From the NCBI GenBank assembly GCA_902797895.1, contig CADBUS010000034.1:1-17136 (forward strand): a DNA stretch of 17,136 nt. The letters are read 5' to 3'. Below the pieces are notes generated by a model. It had not been told where the DNA came from and made no database searches. It saw nothing but the letters and a program-made list of their open reading frames with translations. The position numbers were made by a program, and so were the translations under genes. The DNA comes from an uncultured Bacteroidia bacterium. Lineage in GTDB: Bacteria; Bacteroidota; Bacteroidia; Bacteroidales; UBA932. Below, in pieces: positions 7,803 to 14,702 of the stretch. Position 1 is the stretch's first letter. Every line of letters starts with the position of its first letter.

Positions 7803-8704
7803 TGAGTGTAGCGGCAACAGGTTTTTTTGACGGACTTCACCTTGGCCATAAGCAGGTGATAGGGGAGCTTTGTGCTTTGGCCTCTAAGTTGGGGGAGAGC
7901 TCAAAGGTAATAACCTTTTGGCCTCATCCGCGTAGCGTTCTTCAGCAAGAGGCTTATAATCTGAGGCTTCTGACCTCGCTCGATGAAAAGAGGCAGATGT
8001 TGCTCTCAATGGGAGTGGACTCGGTTGAGGTGTTGGAGTTTACAAAGAGCTTCAGTATGCTCTCTACCGAGGAGTTTGTAAGGGATTATCTGGTAGCCAA
8101 ATATGGAGTTAAGCATCTTGTAATAGGGTATGACCACAAAATAGGGCATAATGTAAAAGAGCTTCAGAGCCAAATGATTGCAACCTGCAATAGTTGCAAA
8201 GTGGAGGTTATAAGGGTAGAGGAGTTTCTTTTGAATGGTGCCCCTATAAGTTCAACCAAAATACGCAAAGCCCTCTCGGTGGGGGATGTGGAGGGTGCCG
8301 CAGAGCTGCTGGGCTACAACTACTCCCTGAAAGGTGCTGTGGTGAGCGGAAACAGACTTGGCCGCACAATAGGCTTTCCTACAGCCAATCTTCACCTCTA
8401 TGATCCGTTGAAGGTAATACCGGCGCGAGGAGTGTATGTGGTTGGAGTTGAGCTTGGTATAGAGAGATATAAAGGTATCTGCAACATAGGTGTGCGCCCT
8501 ACTGTAGGAGATTCAAATGCACTCTCCATAGAGACACATATTCTCAATTTTGAAGAGGATATTTATGGTCTGGATCTGAAGATAGATTTTATAAGGCGCT
8601 TGAGAGACGAGCAGCGTTTTGAGAGCCTTGAGCAACTGAAGCAGCAGCTGCAAAGAGATAAAGAGGCGGCAAACGATTTTTTTGCTAATTTTGCCACATT
8701 ATGA
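7802..8704 (+). CDS. ribF: Bifunctional riboflavin kinase / FAD synthetase
   Basis: Converts riboflavin to FMN and then FAD. The N-terminal nucleotidyltransferase domain shows GFFDGLHLGHK (7-17, HxGH motif) and ISSTKIRKAL; the C-terminal kinase domain shows GNRLGRTIGFPTANL and the GVYVV strand. At 300 residues it lacks roughly 15-20 residues before the HxGH strand compared with proteobacterial enzymes, but an in-frame stop at 7787 leaves no upstream ATG, so this start stands. It overlaps xseB by 1 nt and greA by 4 nt (ATGA). Confidence 0.95.
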   Translation: MSVAATGFFDGLHLGHKQVIGELCALASKLGESSKVITFWPHPRSVLQQEAYNLRLLTSLDEKRQMLLSMGVDSVEVLEFTKSFSMLSTEEFVRDYLVAKYGVKHLVIGYDHKIGHNVKELQSQMIATCNSCKVEVIRVEEFLLNGAPISSTKIRKALSVGDVEGAAELLGYNYSLKGAVVSGNRLGRTIGFPTANLHLYDPLKVIPARGVYVVGVELGIERYKGICNIGVRPTVGDSNALSIETHILNFEEDIYGLDLKIDFIRRLRDEQRFESLEQLKQQLQRDKEAANDFFANFATL

Positions 8705-9177
8705 CAACTAACGGACAATATGTAACAAACGAAGGGCTCGAAAAATTAAGAGAAGAGCTCAACCAGATGATAACTGTAGAGAGGCCGGCCATTTCCAAAG
8801 CTATCGCAGAGGCAAGAGAAAAGGGGGACCTTTCAGAAAATGCTGAGTATGACGCTGCAAGAGAGGCTCAAGGGTTACTTGAGCTTAAAATCTCAAAATT
8901 GCAGAACCTTATAGCCAATGCTAAAATTATAGATGAGAGTAAACTTGGCACAGATAAGGTTGGAATGCTCAACAAGGTTACGGTAAAGAATCTTAAAACG
9001 GGTGCAAAAATGATATTTACCATTGTGGGCGAAACCGAGGCAAATCTTGCCGAGGGCAAGCTCGCCTCCTCAACTCCTATAGGTAAGGCACTTATGGGGC
9101 GCAAAAAGGGAGAGAAGGTAGATGTAAAGGCACCGGCAGGGCTGCTGCAGTTTGAGATTTTGGATATATCAATTTAG
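8701..9177 (+). CDS. greA: Transcription elongation factor GreA
   Basis: Rescues backtracked RNA polymerase by stimulating cleavage of the transcript 3' end. The 158-residue length is standard. The N-terminal coiled coil carries the acidic tip motif GDLSENAEY (42-50) with the catalytic Asp/Glu pair. The C-terminal FKBP-like domain contains TPIGKALMGRKKGE. The ATG overlaps the ribF stop by 4 nt. Confidence 0.96.
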   Translation: MTTNGQYVTNEGLEKLREELNQMITVERPAISKAIAEAREKGDLSENAEYDAAREAQGLLELKISKLQNLIANAKIIDESKLGTDKVGMLNKVTVKNLKTGAKMIFTIVGETEANLAEGKLASSTPIGKALMGRKKGEKVDVKAPAGLLQFEILDISI

Positions 9178-9192
9178 TAATACCATAGCTAT

Positions 9193-9588
9193 ATGGCATC
9201 TATTTTTTCTAAAATAATTGCCGGAGAGATACCTTGCTACAAGATAGCCGAGGATGGCAATTACTTTGCATTTCTGGATATAAATCCGGTACAAAAGGGG
9301 CACGTTCTTGTTGTGCCTAAAGATGAGAAGGATTATATATTCGACTATGCTCCAGAGTATTACGCAGGGCTTTGGAAATTTGCACAAAAGATAGCCGCTG
9401 CGCAAAAGGCTGCGCTCCCTTGTAAGAGGATAGGAGTTGCCGTTATTGGTTTGGAGGTGCCTCACGCACATATCCACTTGGTACCTCTTGTTAATGAGGG
9501 AGATTTGGATTTCAGCGCATCTAAAAAGCTCTCGCTTCCTAAAAGCGAGATGGAGGAGATAGCTCAAAAAATAAGAGAAAAGCTATAG
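9193..9588 (+). CDS. HIT-family nucleotide hydrolase/transferase
   Basis: Histidine-triad protein of 131 residues that probably hydrolyses nucleotide phosphoramidates or similar AMP conjugates; the exact substrate is not known. The triad EVPHAHIHLVP places H91, H93 and H95, with H93 the expected catalytic residue. The N-terminal IFSKIIAGEIPCYKI is typical of the branch. It lacks the CxxC zinc motif found near the N-terminus of some HIT proteins. It is 15 nt after greA and 2 nt before the lipoprotein gene; greA-HIT adjacency is common in Bacteroidales. Confidence 0.93.
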   Translation: MASIFSKIIAGEIPCYKIAEDGNYFAFLDINPVQKGHVLVVPKDEKDYIFDYAPEYYAGLWKFAQKIAAAQKAALPCKRIGVAVIGLEVPHAHIHLVPLVNEGDLDFSASKKLSLPKSEMEEIAQKIREKL

Positions 9589-9590
9589 AT

Positions 9591-10745
9591 ATGAGATCTT
9601 TTTTGTTGCTTTGTTGTGTGACCATCGGCCTGTTTGCCGGCGGCTGCAAAGGTAAAGACCAAGCTAAAATAAATGTTACGGTAGATGGAGTGAATAAAGG
9701 TAAAATTGCCTTAAAGCTCCTGAATGTAAATAAGTTGGAGTTGGTGGACACCTTGCTTACCGACCAAAAAGGCAGCGTATCAAAGAAGATTATGCTGCCA
9801 AGCGGCTCGCCCAATTTCTACTACCTCTCTTACAATGGAGTTGAGATAGCAAATCTGCTGCTTGCTCCGGGAGATAATGTAAAAGTAAGCGTAGATTCCA
9901 ATGGCCGTAACCTAAAAATCAGAGGCTCAAAGGAGTCTGAGCTATTGCAGCAGATTAACGAGGAGATTGGCAGAAGCCAAAAAAGTTTTGATTCACTTAC
10001 AGTTGCGCTCCTAACCTGCAATCAGACAGGCGATATTGAGGGGGCGCAAAATGCGAGATTCGCTCTCGGAAGAGTATATGTAAAGGCAAAACAGGCAGCT
10101 ATAAAGCATCTGCTTACCCACCCATACTCCTTCACAAATATCAGAAATATCTACAGAGATTTTAGCGAGAACTTGCCGCTGTTCGCTCACCTTAACGATG
10201 GGGTTTACTTTAAGCAGCTTGCAGATTCTCTTAGGGTTAAATATCCTAATTCTCAATATGTTAAGGCTTTGGATGATGAGGTTGTAAAGTTCTACAACGA
10301 GATGGAGCTTACAAATAAAATTCAGAGCGTAGATGAGATACTCTTCCCCGATTTGGTGATGCCGGATATTCTCTCCCAGGAGAGAAGGCTCAGCGATTTG
10401 GCCGGCAAGCCTTTTATGCTGCTGTTTTGGACTCCGGAAGATAGCGCTCAAAAGATGCTTAATGCAGAGCTTGAAGCTATCTACAACAGATATCGCAGCA
10501 GGGGCTTTGAGATTTATTCTGTATGTATAACCACAGATAAGGCATATTGGAATTCTGTTGTAAACCGCTTCCCTTGGATAAATGTTTGCGATGGGGCAGG
10601 GGCAGCCTCTAAAGCATTGGCTACCTATAATGTACAGAATTTGCCGGCAATGTACCTATTCAACAGTAGCGGAGCTATTGTTGGCAAAGATATATTTGAG
10701 CCCGCTGCTATATCTAAAGCAGTTTCTTCTGTTTGCCTGGAATAA
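9591..10745 (+). CDS. Lipoprotein with redox-dead thioredoxin-like domain
   Basis: Probable envelope lipoprotein of unknown role. A signal sequence ends in a degenerate lipobox FAGGC, with C19 as the lipidation site. Residues about 25-120 are beta-rich, like the DUF4369 domain found ahead of TlpA-type domains in Bacteroidota, followed by a helical segment. From about residue 255 a thioredoxin-like fold is visible (LSDLAGKPFMLLFWTPEDSA; later NLPAMYLF with the cis-Pro). Where active members have WCxxC, this one has FWTPEDSAQ at 279-287, so the CxxC pair is absent and disulfide exchange is unlikely. It may bind or scaffold rather than catalyse. It is last in the plus-strand operon, and its 3' end overlaps tsaB on the other strand by 32 bp. 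Confidence 0.85.
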   Translation: MRSFLLLCCVTIGLFAGGCKGKDQAKINVTVDGVNKGKIALKLLNVNKLELVDTLLTDQKGSVSKKIMLPSGSPNFYYLSYNGVEIANLLLAPGDNVKVSVDSNGRNLKIRGSKESELLQQINEEIGRSQKSFDSLTVALLTCNQTGDIEGAQNARFALGRVYVKAKQAAIKHLLTHPYSFTNIRNIYRDFSENLPLFAHLNDGVYFKQLADSLRVKYPNSQYVKALDDEVVKFYNEMELTNKIQSVDEILFPDLVMPDILSQERRLSDLAGKPFMLLFWTPEDSAQKMLNAELEAIYNRYRSRGFEIYSVCITTDKAYWNSVVNRFPWINVCDGAGAASKALATYNVQNLPAMYLFNSSGAIVGKDIFEPAAISKAVSSVCLE

Positions 10746-11415
10746 ATTCTTTAAGATAGAAAGGTTGGAAGTATGCCACATCCTCTATTTGGCCTGCTTC
10801 CAACTTTTTGTATGCCTCAAACCTCATACCCTGCGCCTGTGGCATCTGGTATAGAAAGCGTGCATTTGGGCAATCTGCCACTAAAGGTTTGAACTTTTCC
10901 GCACCATTGCCTGTAAAGAGAATCTCATTTTCAGCAGAGCTTAATAGCTCTCTGTAACTCTCTGAATCTAAAATCTTTGCCGCTATCTTTGTTAGGGGCT
11001 CTGCATTGCCGTTGTAGTTGGCGGTATAGACCTCCATTCTGCCTGCATCTATCATTGGGATAATATATGCAGGCACTCTCTTCTCTTTTTCTGCGGCGCA
11101 TTGAGCTATGGCTGTAAGAGTGCTTACAGATATCAGCTTTATGTTAGCCGAGTAGGCAATAGCTTTGGCAAGTGATACTGCAATCCTAAGCCCCATATAA
11201 CTGCCAGGTCCCTCGCTTATTGCAACGGCGGCAAGCTGCTTGGCGGTAAGGTTGTTCTCTTTTAGAATCTGCTCCGTAAGGCGGGCAAGCAGAGTGTCGT
11301 GCCCCTTAGGAATGGCGGAGTACTTTTGTGCAACGAGCCTCGGGCCATCTGAAATGGCAACCGAACAGGAGTTTGTGGCGCTCTCCAAAAGAAGTATTAA
11401 ACTATGGCTCTCCAC
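10714..11415 (-). CDS. tsaB: tRNA threonylcarbamoyladenosine synthesis protein TsaB
   Basis: Partner of TsaD and TsaE in forming t6A37 in ANN-decoding tRNAs. The 233-residue product has an ASKHA-type N-terminus (ILLLESATNSCSVAI) and the family motif SEGPGSYMGLRIAVSLAKAIAY (about 69-90). The C-terminal FQPFYLKEF is typical of Bacteroidota members. It lies 17 nt downstream of the HlyD-type gene and is probably last in that operon. The 3' end runs 32 bp into the convergent lipoprotein gene; no hairpin terminator is seen at the junction. Confidence 0.94.
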   Translation of the reverse strand: MESHSLILLLESATNSCSVAISDGPRLVAQKYSAIPKGHDTLLARLTEQILKENNLTAKQLAAVAISEGPGSYMGLRIAVSLAKAIAYSANIKLISVSTLTAIAQCAAEKEKRVPAYIIPMIDAGRMEVYTANYNGNAEPLTKIAAKILDSESYRELLSSAENEILFTGNGAEKFKPLVADCPNARFLYQMPQAQGMRFEAYKKLEAGQIEDVAYFQPFYLKEFIPGKQKKLL

Positions 11416-11432
11416 TTTTGGAAGCTCTCCTT

Positions 11433-12725
11433 TTATTTATTTTCTTCCTTCTTGTTATCCTTGCCCTCTTTGCTCTCCAACTCCTTTTTCAGCTTAACCT
11501 TTGAGCCCTCTTTTTTGAGAGATTTGCTGATTGCGGTAAATGGGCCGATAACCACATTGCTGTTTTCCGTAACTCCCTCTTTAATCTCAATATCAGAAAT
11601 ATCCTGCAGGCCGGTTTTTACTTCTACAGGCGTAACATTCTTGCTCTCAGTATCATATATAAATACAAACTGCTTTACGCTGCCATCGCCCTCCTTGCTC
11701 TGCAAATCACTTCTTGTGGTAATGGCGGAGATTGGGAGTGAGAGAACATTCTCTGCAACGCTTGTCTTAATCTGCACAGAGGCACTCATACCAGGGCGGA
11801 ACGGATTACTGTTTTCGCTCACCAAATCTTGATAAGACTCAGGGTTAATTCTAACCTTAACCTCAAAAGTTGTAGCCTGGTCGAGAGTGGTAGTAGAGCC
11901 TTTTGATGAGTTGGCAACCTCCGTTACCACTCCGCTGAACTTTCTATCTAAATAGGCATCTACGCTAACTTTTGCGCTGTCTCCTACATTGAGTCTTATA
12001 ATATCATTCTCATTAACATCAACAAGCACCTCCATCTGGTGGAAGTTGGCAACCCTAAGCATTTCAGTACCAGCCATTTGGCTTGTTCCTACCACTCTCT
12101 CTCCAAGCTCCACGCTCAATTTGGAAACAATACCATCCATCGGGGAGTATATGGTGGTTTTTTGCAGATTCTCCCTTGCCTCTTTAAGCCTCGCCTCCGC
12201 GCTGCTGATATTGTACTTGGCTCCGCTAAGCTGCTGCTGGGCAACATCCCAATCGGCACAGGCAGCCTCATACTCAGCCTTTGAGATAGTCTTAAGCTCG
12301 TAGAGTTGCTTGTTTCTCTCGTATGTCTGCTTGATTCTCAAAGTATGAGCCTGCTGCTGCATATAGGCCGCGCGAGTAGAGTTCAAAGAAGCAAGAGCCT
12401 GTTCCACTGCAGATAGATAAATATCTTGCTTAATCTTTATGATAAGATCTCCCTTCTTTACCCTATCTCCCTCTTTTACATTAAGCTCCACAATCTCACC
12501 GGATACATCCGGAGAGATTTTAACCTCTGTTACAGGTTGTATTTTGCCATTTGCAGGTATTGTCTCAGAGATGGTCTTGCGTACCGGCTTGGAGAGCTCA
12601 ATCTCTATAACCCCCTTATCTTTGTTGCAGGTCTTTGATCCTATCATAAGAAGAACTATTGCAGCGGCTATTCCAATCCATAAATAGCTCTTCTTCCTCT
12701 TCTTTTCTCTTTTAATGTTGCCCAT
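11433..12725 (-). CDS. HlyD/MacA-type periplasmic adaptor of an efflux or export system
   Basis: Links an inner-membrane pump to a TolC-type channel. The 430-residue product has a basic N-terminus, one membrane anchor (about 14-29), two lipoyl half-motifs (about 62-100 and 190-215) and a long alpha-helical hairpin between them (about 101-188). Beta-barrel and membrane-proximal regions follow, then a Lys/Glu-rich tail. The layout is MacA-like. It begins 5 nt after the TolC stop. No MacB or RND pump gene is next to it, so the pump it serves is elsewhere or is the C39-type transporter upstream; both are possible. Confidence 0.9.
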   Translation of the reverse strand: MGNIKREKKRKKSYLWIGIAAAIVLLMIGSKTCNKDKGVIEIELSKPVRKTISETIPANGKIQPVTEVKISPDVSGEIVELNVKEGDRVKKGDLIIKIKQDIYLSAVEQALASLNSTRAAYMQQQAHTLRIKQTYERNKQLYELKTISKAEYEAACADWDVAQQQLSGAKYNISSAEARLKEARENLQKTTIYSPMDGIVSKLSVELGERVVGTSQMAGTEMLRVANFHQMEVLVDVNENDIIRLNVGDSAKVSVDAYLDRKFSGVVTEVANSSKGSTTTLDQATTFEVKVRINPESYQDLVSENSNPFRPGMSASVQIKTSVAENVLSLPISAITTRSDLQSKEGDGSVKQFVFIYDTESKNVTPVEVKTGLQDISDIEIKEGVTENSNVVIGPFTAISKSLKKEGSKVKLKKELESKEGKDNKKEENK

Positions 12726-12730
12726 CGCTA

Positions 12731-14104
12731 TTATAAAATAATTTGTTTTCCTTTGTAGAAATCTAAAATTTTAAGTTCAAAAAGATACTGATACTTAGCC
12801 TGATAGAATGCAGAAACAGCCTTAAAAAGATTTGCCTTGGCTATATTGTAATCTGTGGCATTCATCATACCCACATTGAACTTGTTCTCTGTATATGTAA
12901 AAGATTCCTGTATAGATTTCATATTCTCCTCAGCCGCCTTCATCTTCTCGTATGCCCCTATAGCTCCGTTGTAGGCGCTCTGAATCTCCTTGTATAGAGC
13001 CTCTTTCTGCATCTGCAACTCAATACGGGTGCTTTCCATATTCAACCTTGCATTTCTAACCGAAGTGCGTGTATTAAAGCCGTTGAAAATAGGAATGGAG
13101 AGCGAAAATCCGAGCGACGGATTCTTGTTGTTCTCAAACTGAGTAAAGAAAGCTCCGCTCTGCCCATCGGTATAGTATGAGCCGTAACCGGCTTGTACAG
13201 AGATAGATGGGAATAATCTGCCATATATGCTGCGATAGTCATACTTGCTCTTTTCAAGTGCAAGCTCCGCACTCTTTATCTGCGGAAGCTCCAAAGCCTC
13301 CTTGTAAATCTGTTCAATGCTGTTATTGTAGCCTGTGCCATAATACTCCTCCGCTATAGGCATAATCTCAGAGAGAGTGTTTGGCTCGGCTATAGCAAAA
13401 CCTTCTCTCATATTGGCAGGCAAATCAAGCAGTTGCATAAGAGTAAGTTTGCTTGAGCGCACATCGTTGCGAGCAACCACTAACTGCGATTTCTCATTTG
13501 CAAGCTGTGCTTTTACCTCCAGTAGTGTACTATAGGCCTGACTGCCGGCATCTACAAGTTTTGCAGTACGTTCAACCTGCTCCTCCATACTCTTGCAACT
13601 CTCCTGAGCGCTCTTTTCAATCTCCTGAGCCAAAAGCAGTTGCAGATAGGCCTGGAGAATCTGAATTGTAATGTCGTTCTCCATCTTCTCCACCTGCTTT
13701 TCTGCAATATTGAGAGCAACCTTGTTACTCTTGATATTGTTAAGTTTAGAAAAGCCGCTGAATATGGTGGCAGAAGAGCTGAGGCTTCCGCTTACGCTCA
13801 TACTCCTCTTGTTTTTGATAATCTCCAGAGTCTGAAGATTAACACTCCTTCCCCAGCTCATACTCAATGAGGAGCCGCCACTTAACGATGGAATCAAATC
13901 TAATTTAGATTGCTGCAGATTGTTTCTGCTTTGCTCCACACTTATGTTGCGAGCCTTAATCTGCAGATTGTTATCTTTTGCGTATGAAATACACCTCTCT
14001 AAGTTCCAAGTATCTCCATTTGTATTAGAGACAGTAGATTGCGCGCTCGCTCCAACCGTTGCCGCCAACATCAGCATTATAGCGGCCCAAATACTCTTTC
14101 CCAT
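12731..14104 (-). CDS. TolC-family outer-membrane efflux protein
   Basis: Outer-membrane channel with a periplasmic helical barrel. The frame is open to an ATG at 14152, but the ATG at 14104 gives a clean signal peptide (MGKSIWAAIMLMLAATVGASA, cut probably after residue 21), so 457 residues are used. The mature part starts WNLERCISYAKDNNLQIKA, the usual OEP start, and carries two repeats of coiled-coil helices with Ala/Gln/Glu-rich heptads. The C-terminus ends in LKILDFYKGKQIIL. It is the first gene of the TolC-adaptor-tsaB operon, with a -7 promoter box at 14142-14149. Confidence 0.92.
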   Translation of the reverse strand: MGKSIWAAIMLMLAATVGASAQSTVSNTNGDTWNLERCISYAKDNNLQIKARNISVEQSRNNLQQSKLDLIPSLSGGSSLSMSWGRSVNLQTLEIIKNKRSMSVSGSLSSSATIFSGFSKLNNIKSNKVALNIAEKQVEKMENDITIQILQAYLQLLLAQEIEKSAQESCKSMEEQVERTAKLVDAGSQAYSTLLEVKAQLANEKSQLVVARNDVRSSKLTLMQLLDLPANMREGFAIAEPNTLSEIMPIAEEYYGTGYNNSIEQIYKEALELPQIKSAELALEKSKYDYRSIYGRLFPSISVQAGYGSYYTDGQSGAFFTQFENNKNPSLGFSLSIPIFNGFNTRTSVRNARLNMESTRIELQMQKEALYKEIQSAYNGAIGAYEKMKAAEENMKSIQESFTYTENKFNVGMMNATDYNIAKANLFKAVSAFYQAKYQYLFELKILDFYKGKQIIL

Positions 14105-14141
14105 ATTATCTTCTATTTTTCTTGCCTTGCGGCAAACCTCG

Positions 14142-14149
14142 CAAATATA
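14142..14149 (-). promoter_or_regulatory. -7 box for the TolC-adaptor-tsaB operon
   Basis: TATATTTG on the minus strand matches TAnnTTTG. Transcription would start near 14135, some 30 nt before the TolC ATG. The nearest TTTG (14161-14164) is only 11 nt upstream, too close for a -33 element, so the promoter call rests on the -7 box and its place just after a hairpin. Confidence 0.4.
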
Positions 14150-14186
14150 CAAATAATAACCAAATTCACTACACTATATTATAGCA

Positions 14187-14210
14187 ACGGGTGAGATAAG
14201 CCCCACCCGT
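14187..14210 (-). terminator. Hairpin after the two double-glycine peptide genes
   Basis: ACGGGTG (14187-14193) and CACCCGT (14204-14210) form a 7-bp perfect stem with a 10-nt loop, 33 nt downstream of the second peptide stop. On the minus strand it is followed by TGCTATAATATAG, AT-rich but without a real T-run. It probably marks the end of the transporter-peptide transcript, or reduces read-through into the TolC operon. Confidence 0.55.
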
Positions 14211-14243
14211 CAAACTAAAAACCAAATAAATCTGATATGCGGC

Positions 14244-14432
14244 CTATCTCACCAAAGAGGATTGAGGCTCTGTAACCTGCTGTCCATTCCTCATTCTTCT
14301 GAAATTCCTAACGGCTCTTACAAGCAGGCCGATTCCATAACCCAACAACTCCACAAATCTGGATACATCGGCATCCTTGCCACCGGCAATAGTAACCGCC
14401 TCGTAGGCAGTAATTTCAATAAAACCTTTCAT
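14244..14432 (-). CDS. Double-glycine leader peptide B (candidate secreted peptide)
   Basis: Small 62-residue precursor. The leader MKGFIEITAYEAVTIAGG ends in GG at 17-18, the cleavage site expected for C39 peptidase transporters. The 44-residue product begins KDADVSRF, has a hydrophobic core LLGYGIGLLV (containing GxxxG), then a cationic stretch VRNFRRMRN, and a polar tail ending SSLVR. Counting gives 8 basic and 4 acidic residues. There is no cysteine. It starts 12 nt after peptide A stops and shares MKGF and the residues around the GG with it, so the two are probably paralogues. The ATG at 14432 is the only sensible start. Role as bacteriocin or signal is inferred from the leader and the adjacent transporter. 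Confidence 0.8.
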   Translation of the reverse strand: MKGFIEITAYEAVTIAGGKDADVSRFVELLGYGIGLLVRAVRNFRRMRNGQQVTEPQSSLVR

Positions 14433-14444
14433 AGCCCAACTGTT

Positions 14445-14648
14445 TTAAGGTCTGCCCCATAAAGGTTTTCCATCCAATCCCTTCTTGTAGCCTCTGTTAA
14501 AATCTTCAGAGTAGCTGCTAAGGAAGTCAGAAACAATACTCACAATTTTGATTACCTTTCTCCAAAGATCTGCATTAATGCCTCCCCTTACCAAGAGCTC
14601 CCCCTCGGTTACGGTACTAAATCCTTTCATCAAGTTTTTGTCTTCCAT
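14445..14648 (-). CDS. Double-glycine leader peptide A (candidate secreted peptide)
   Basis: Small precursor of 67 residues from the ATG at 14648, or 61 from the ATG at 14630 (MKGF, matching peptide B). The frame also reaches an ATG at 14696, but the extra residues do not look like a leader and cross a 6-bp inverted repeat. The leader MKGFSTVTEGELLVRGG ends in GG. The 44-residue product starts INADLWRKVIKIVSIV, forms a likely amphipathic helix, then SEDFNRGYKKG (GxxxG) and ends KPLWGRP. It has 8 basic and 5 acidic residues and no cysteine. It lies directly after the C39-type transporter gene. Apart from the leader it shows only weak likeness to peptide B. I do not recognise the mature sequence. 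Confidence 0.78.
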   Translation of the reverse strand: MEDKNLMKGFSTVTEGELLVRGGINADLWRKVIKIVSIVSDFLSSYSEDFNRGYKKGLDGKPLWGRP

Positions 14649-14664
14649 AATCTTAAATTTGAAC

Positions 14665-14687
14665 TCCGGCAGAGTTGACGCGCCGGA
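14665..14687. promoter_or_regulatory. Small inverted repeat between transporter and peptide genes
   Basis: TCCGGC (14665-14670) and GCCGGA (14682-14687) are perfect complements around an 11-nt loop, located in the 54-nt gap between the transporter stop and the 14648 start of peptide A. It could slow transcription or set mRNA stability between the two parts of the operon. The stem is short, so chance is not excluded. Confidence 0.3.
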
Positions 14688-14702
14688 TTCCGTCATATAT
14701 TA

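Noticed and set aside
10011..10451. 146-codon minus-strand frame inside the lipoprotein gene
   Set aside because: Antisense to a gene with signal sequence and recognisable domains; no family likeness.
11433..14104. A complete MacAB-TolC efflux operon
   Set aside because: Adaptor and channel are present but no MacB-type or RND pump gene is adjacent; only the C39 transporter is near.
14105..14152. Upstream extension of the TolC-type gene from the ATG at 14152
   Set aside because: It would place 16 charged residues ahead of a clear signal peptide and would overlap the promoter box.
14244..14648. Lanthipeptide or other modified-peptide cluster
   Set aside because: The peptides have no cysteine and no modifying enzyme (LanM, radical SAM, cyclodehydratase) is in the window.
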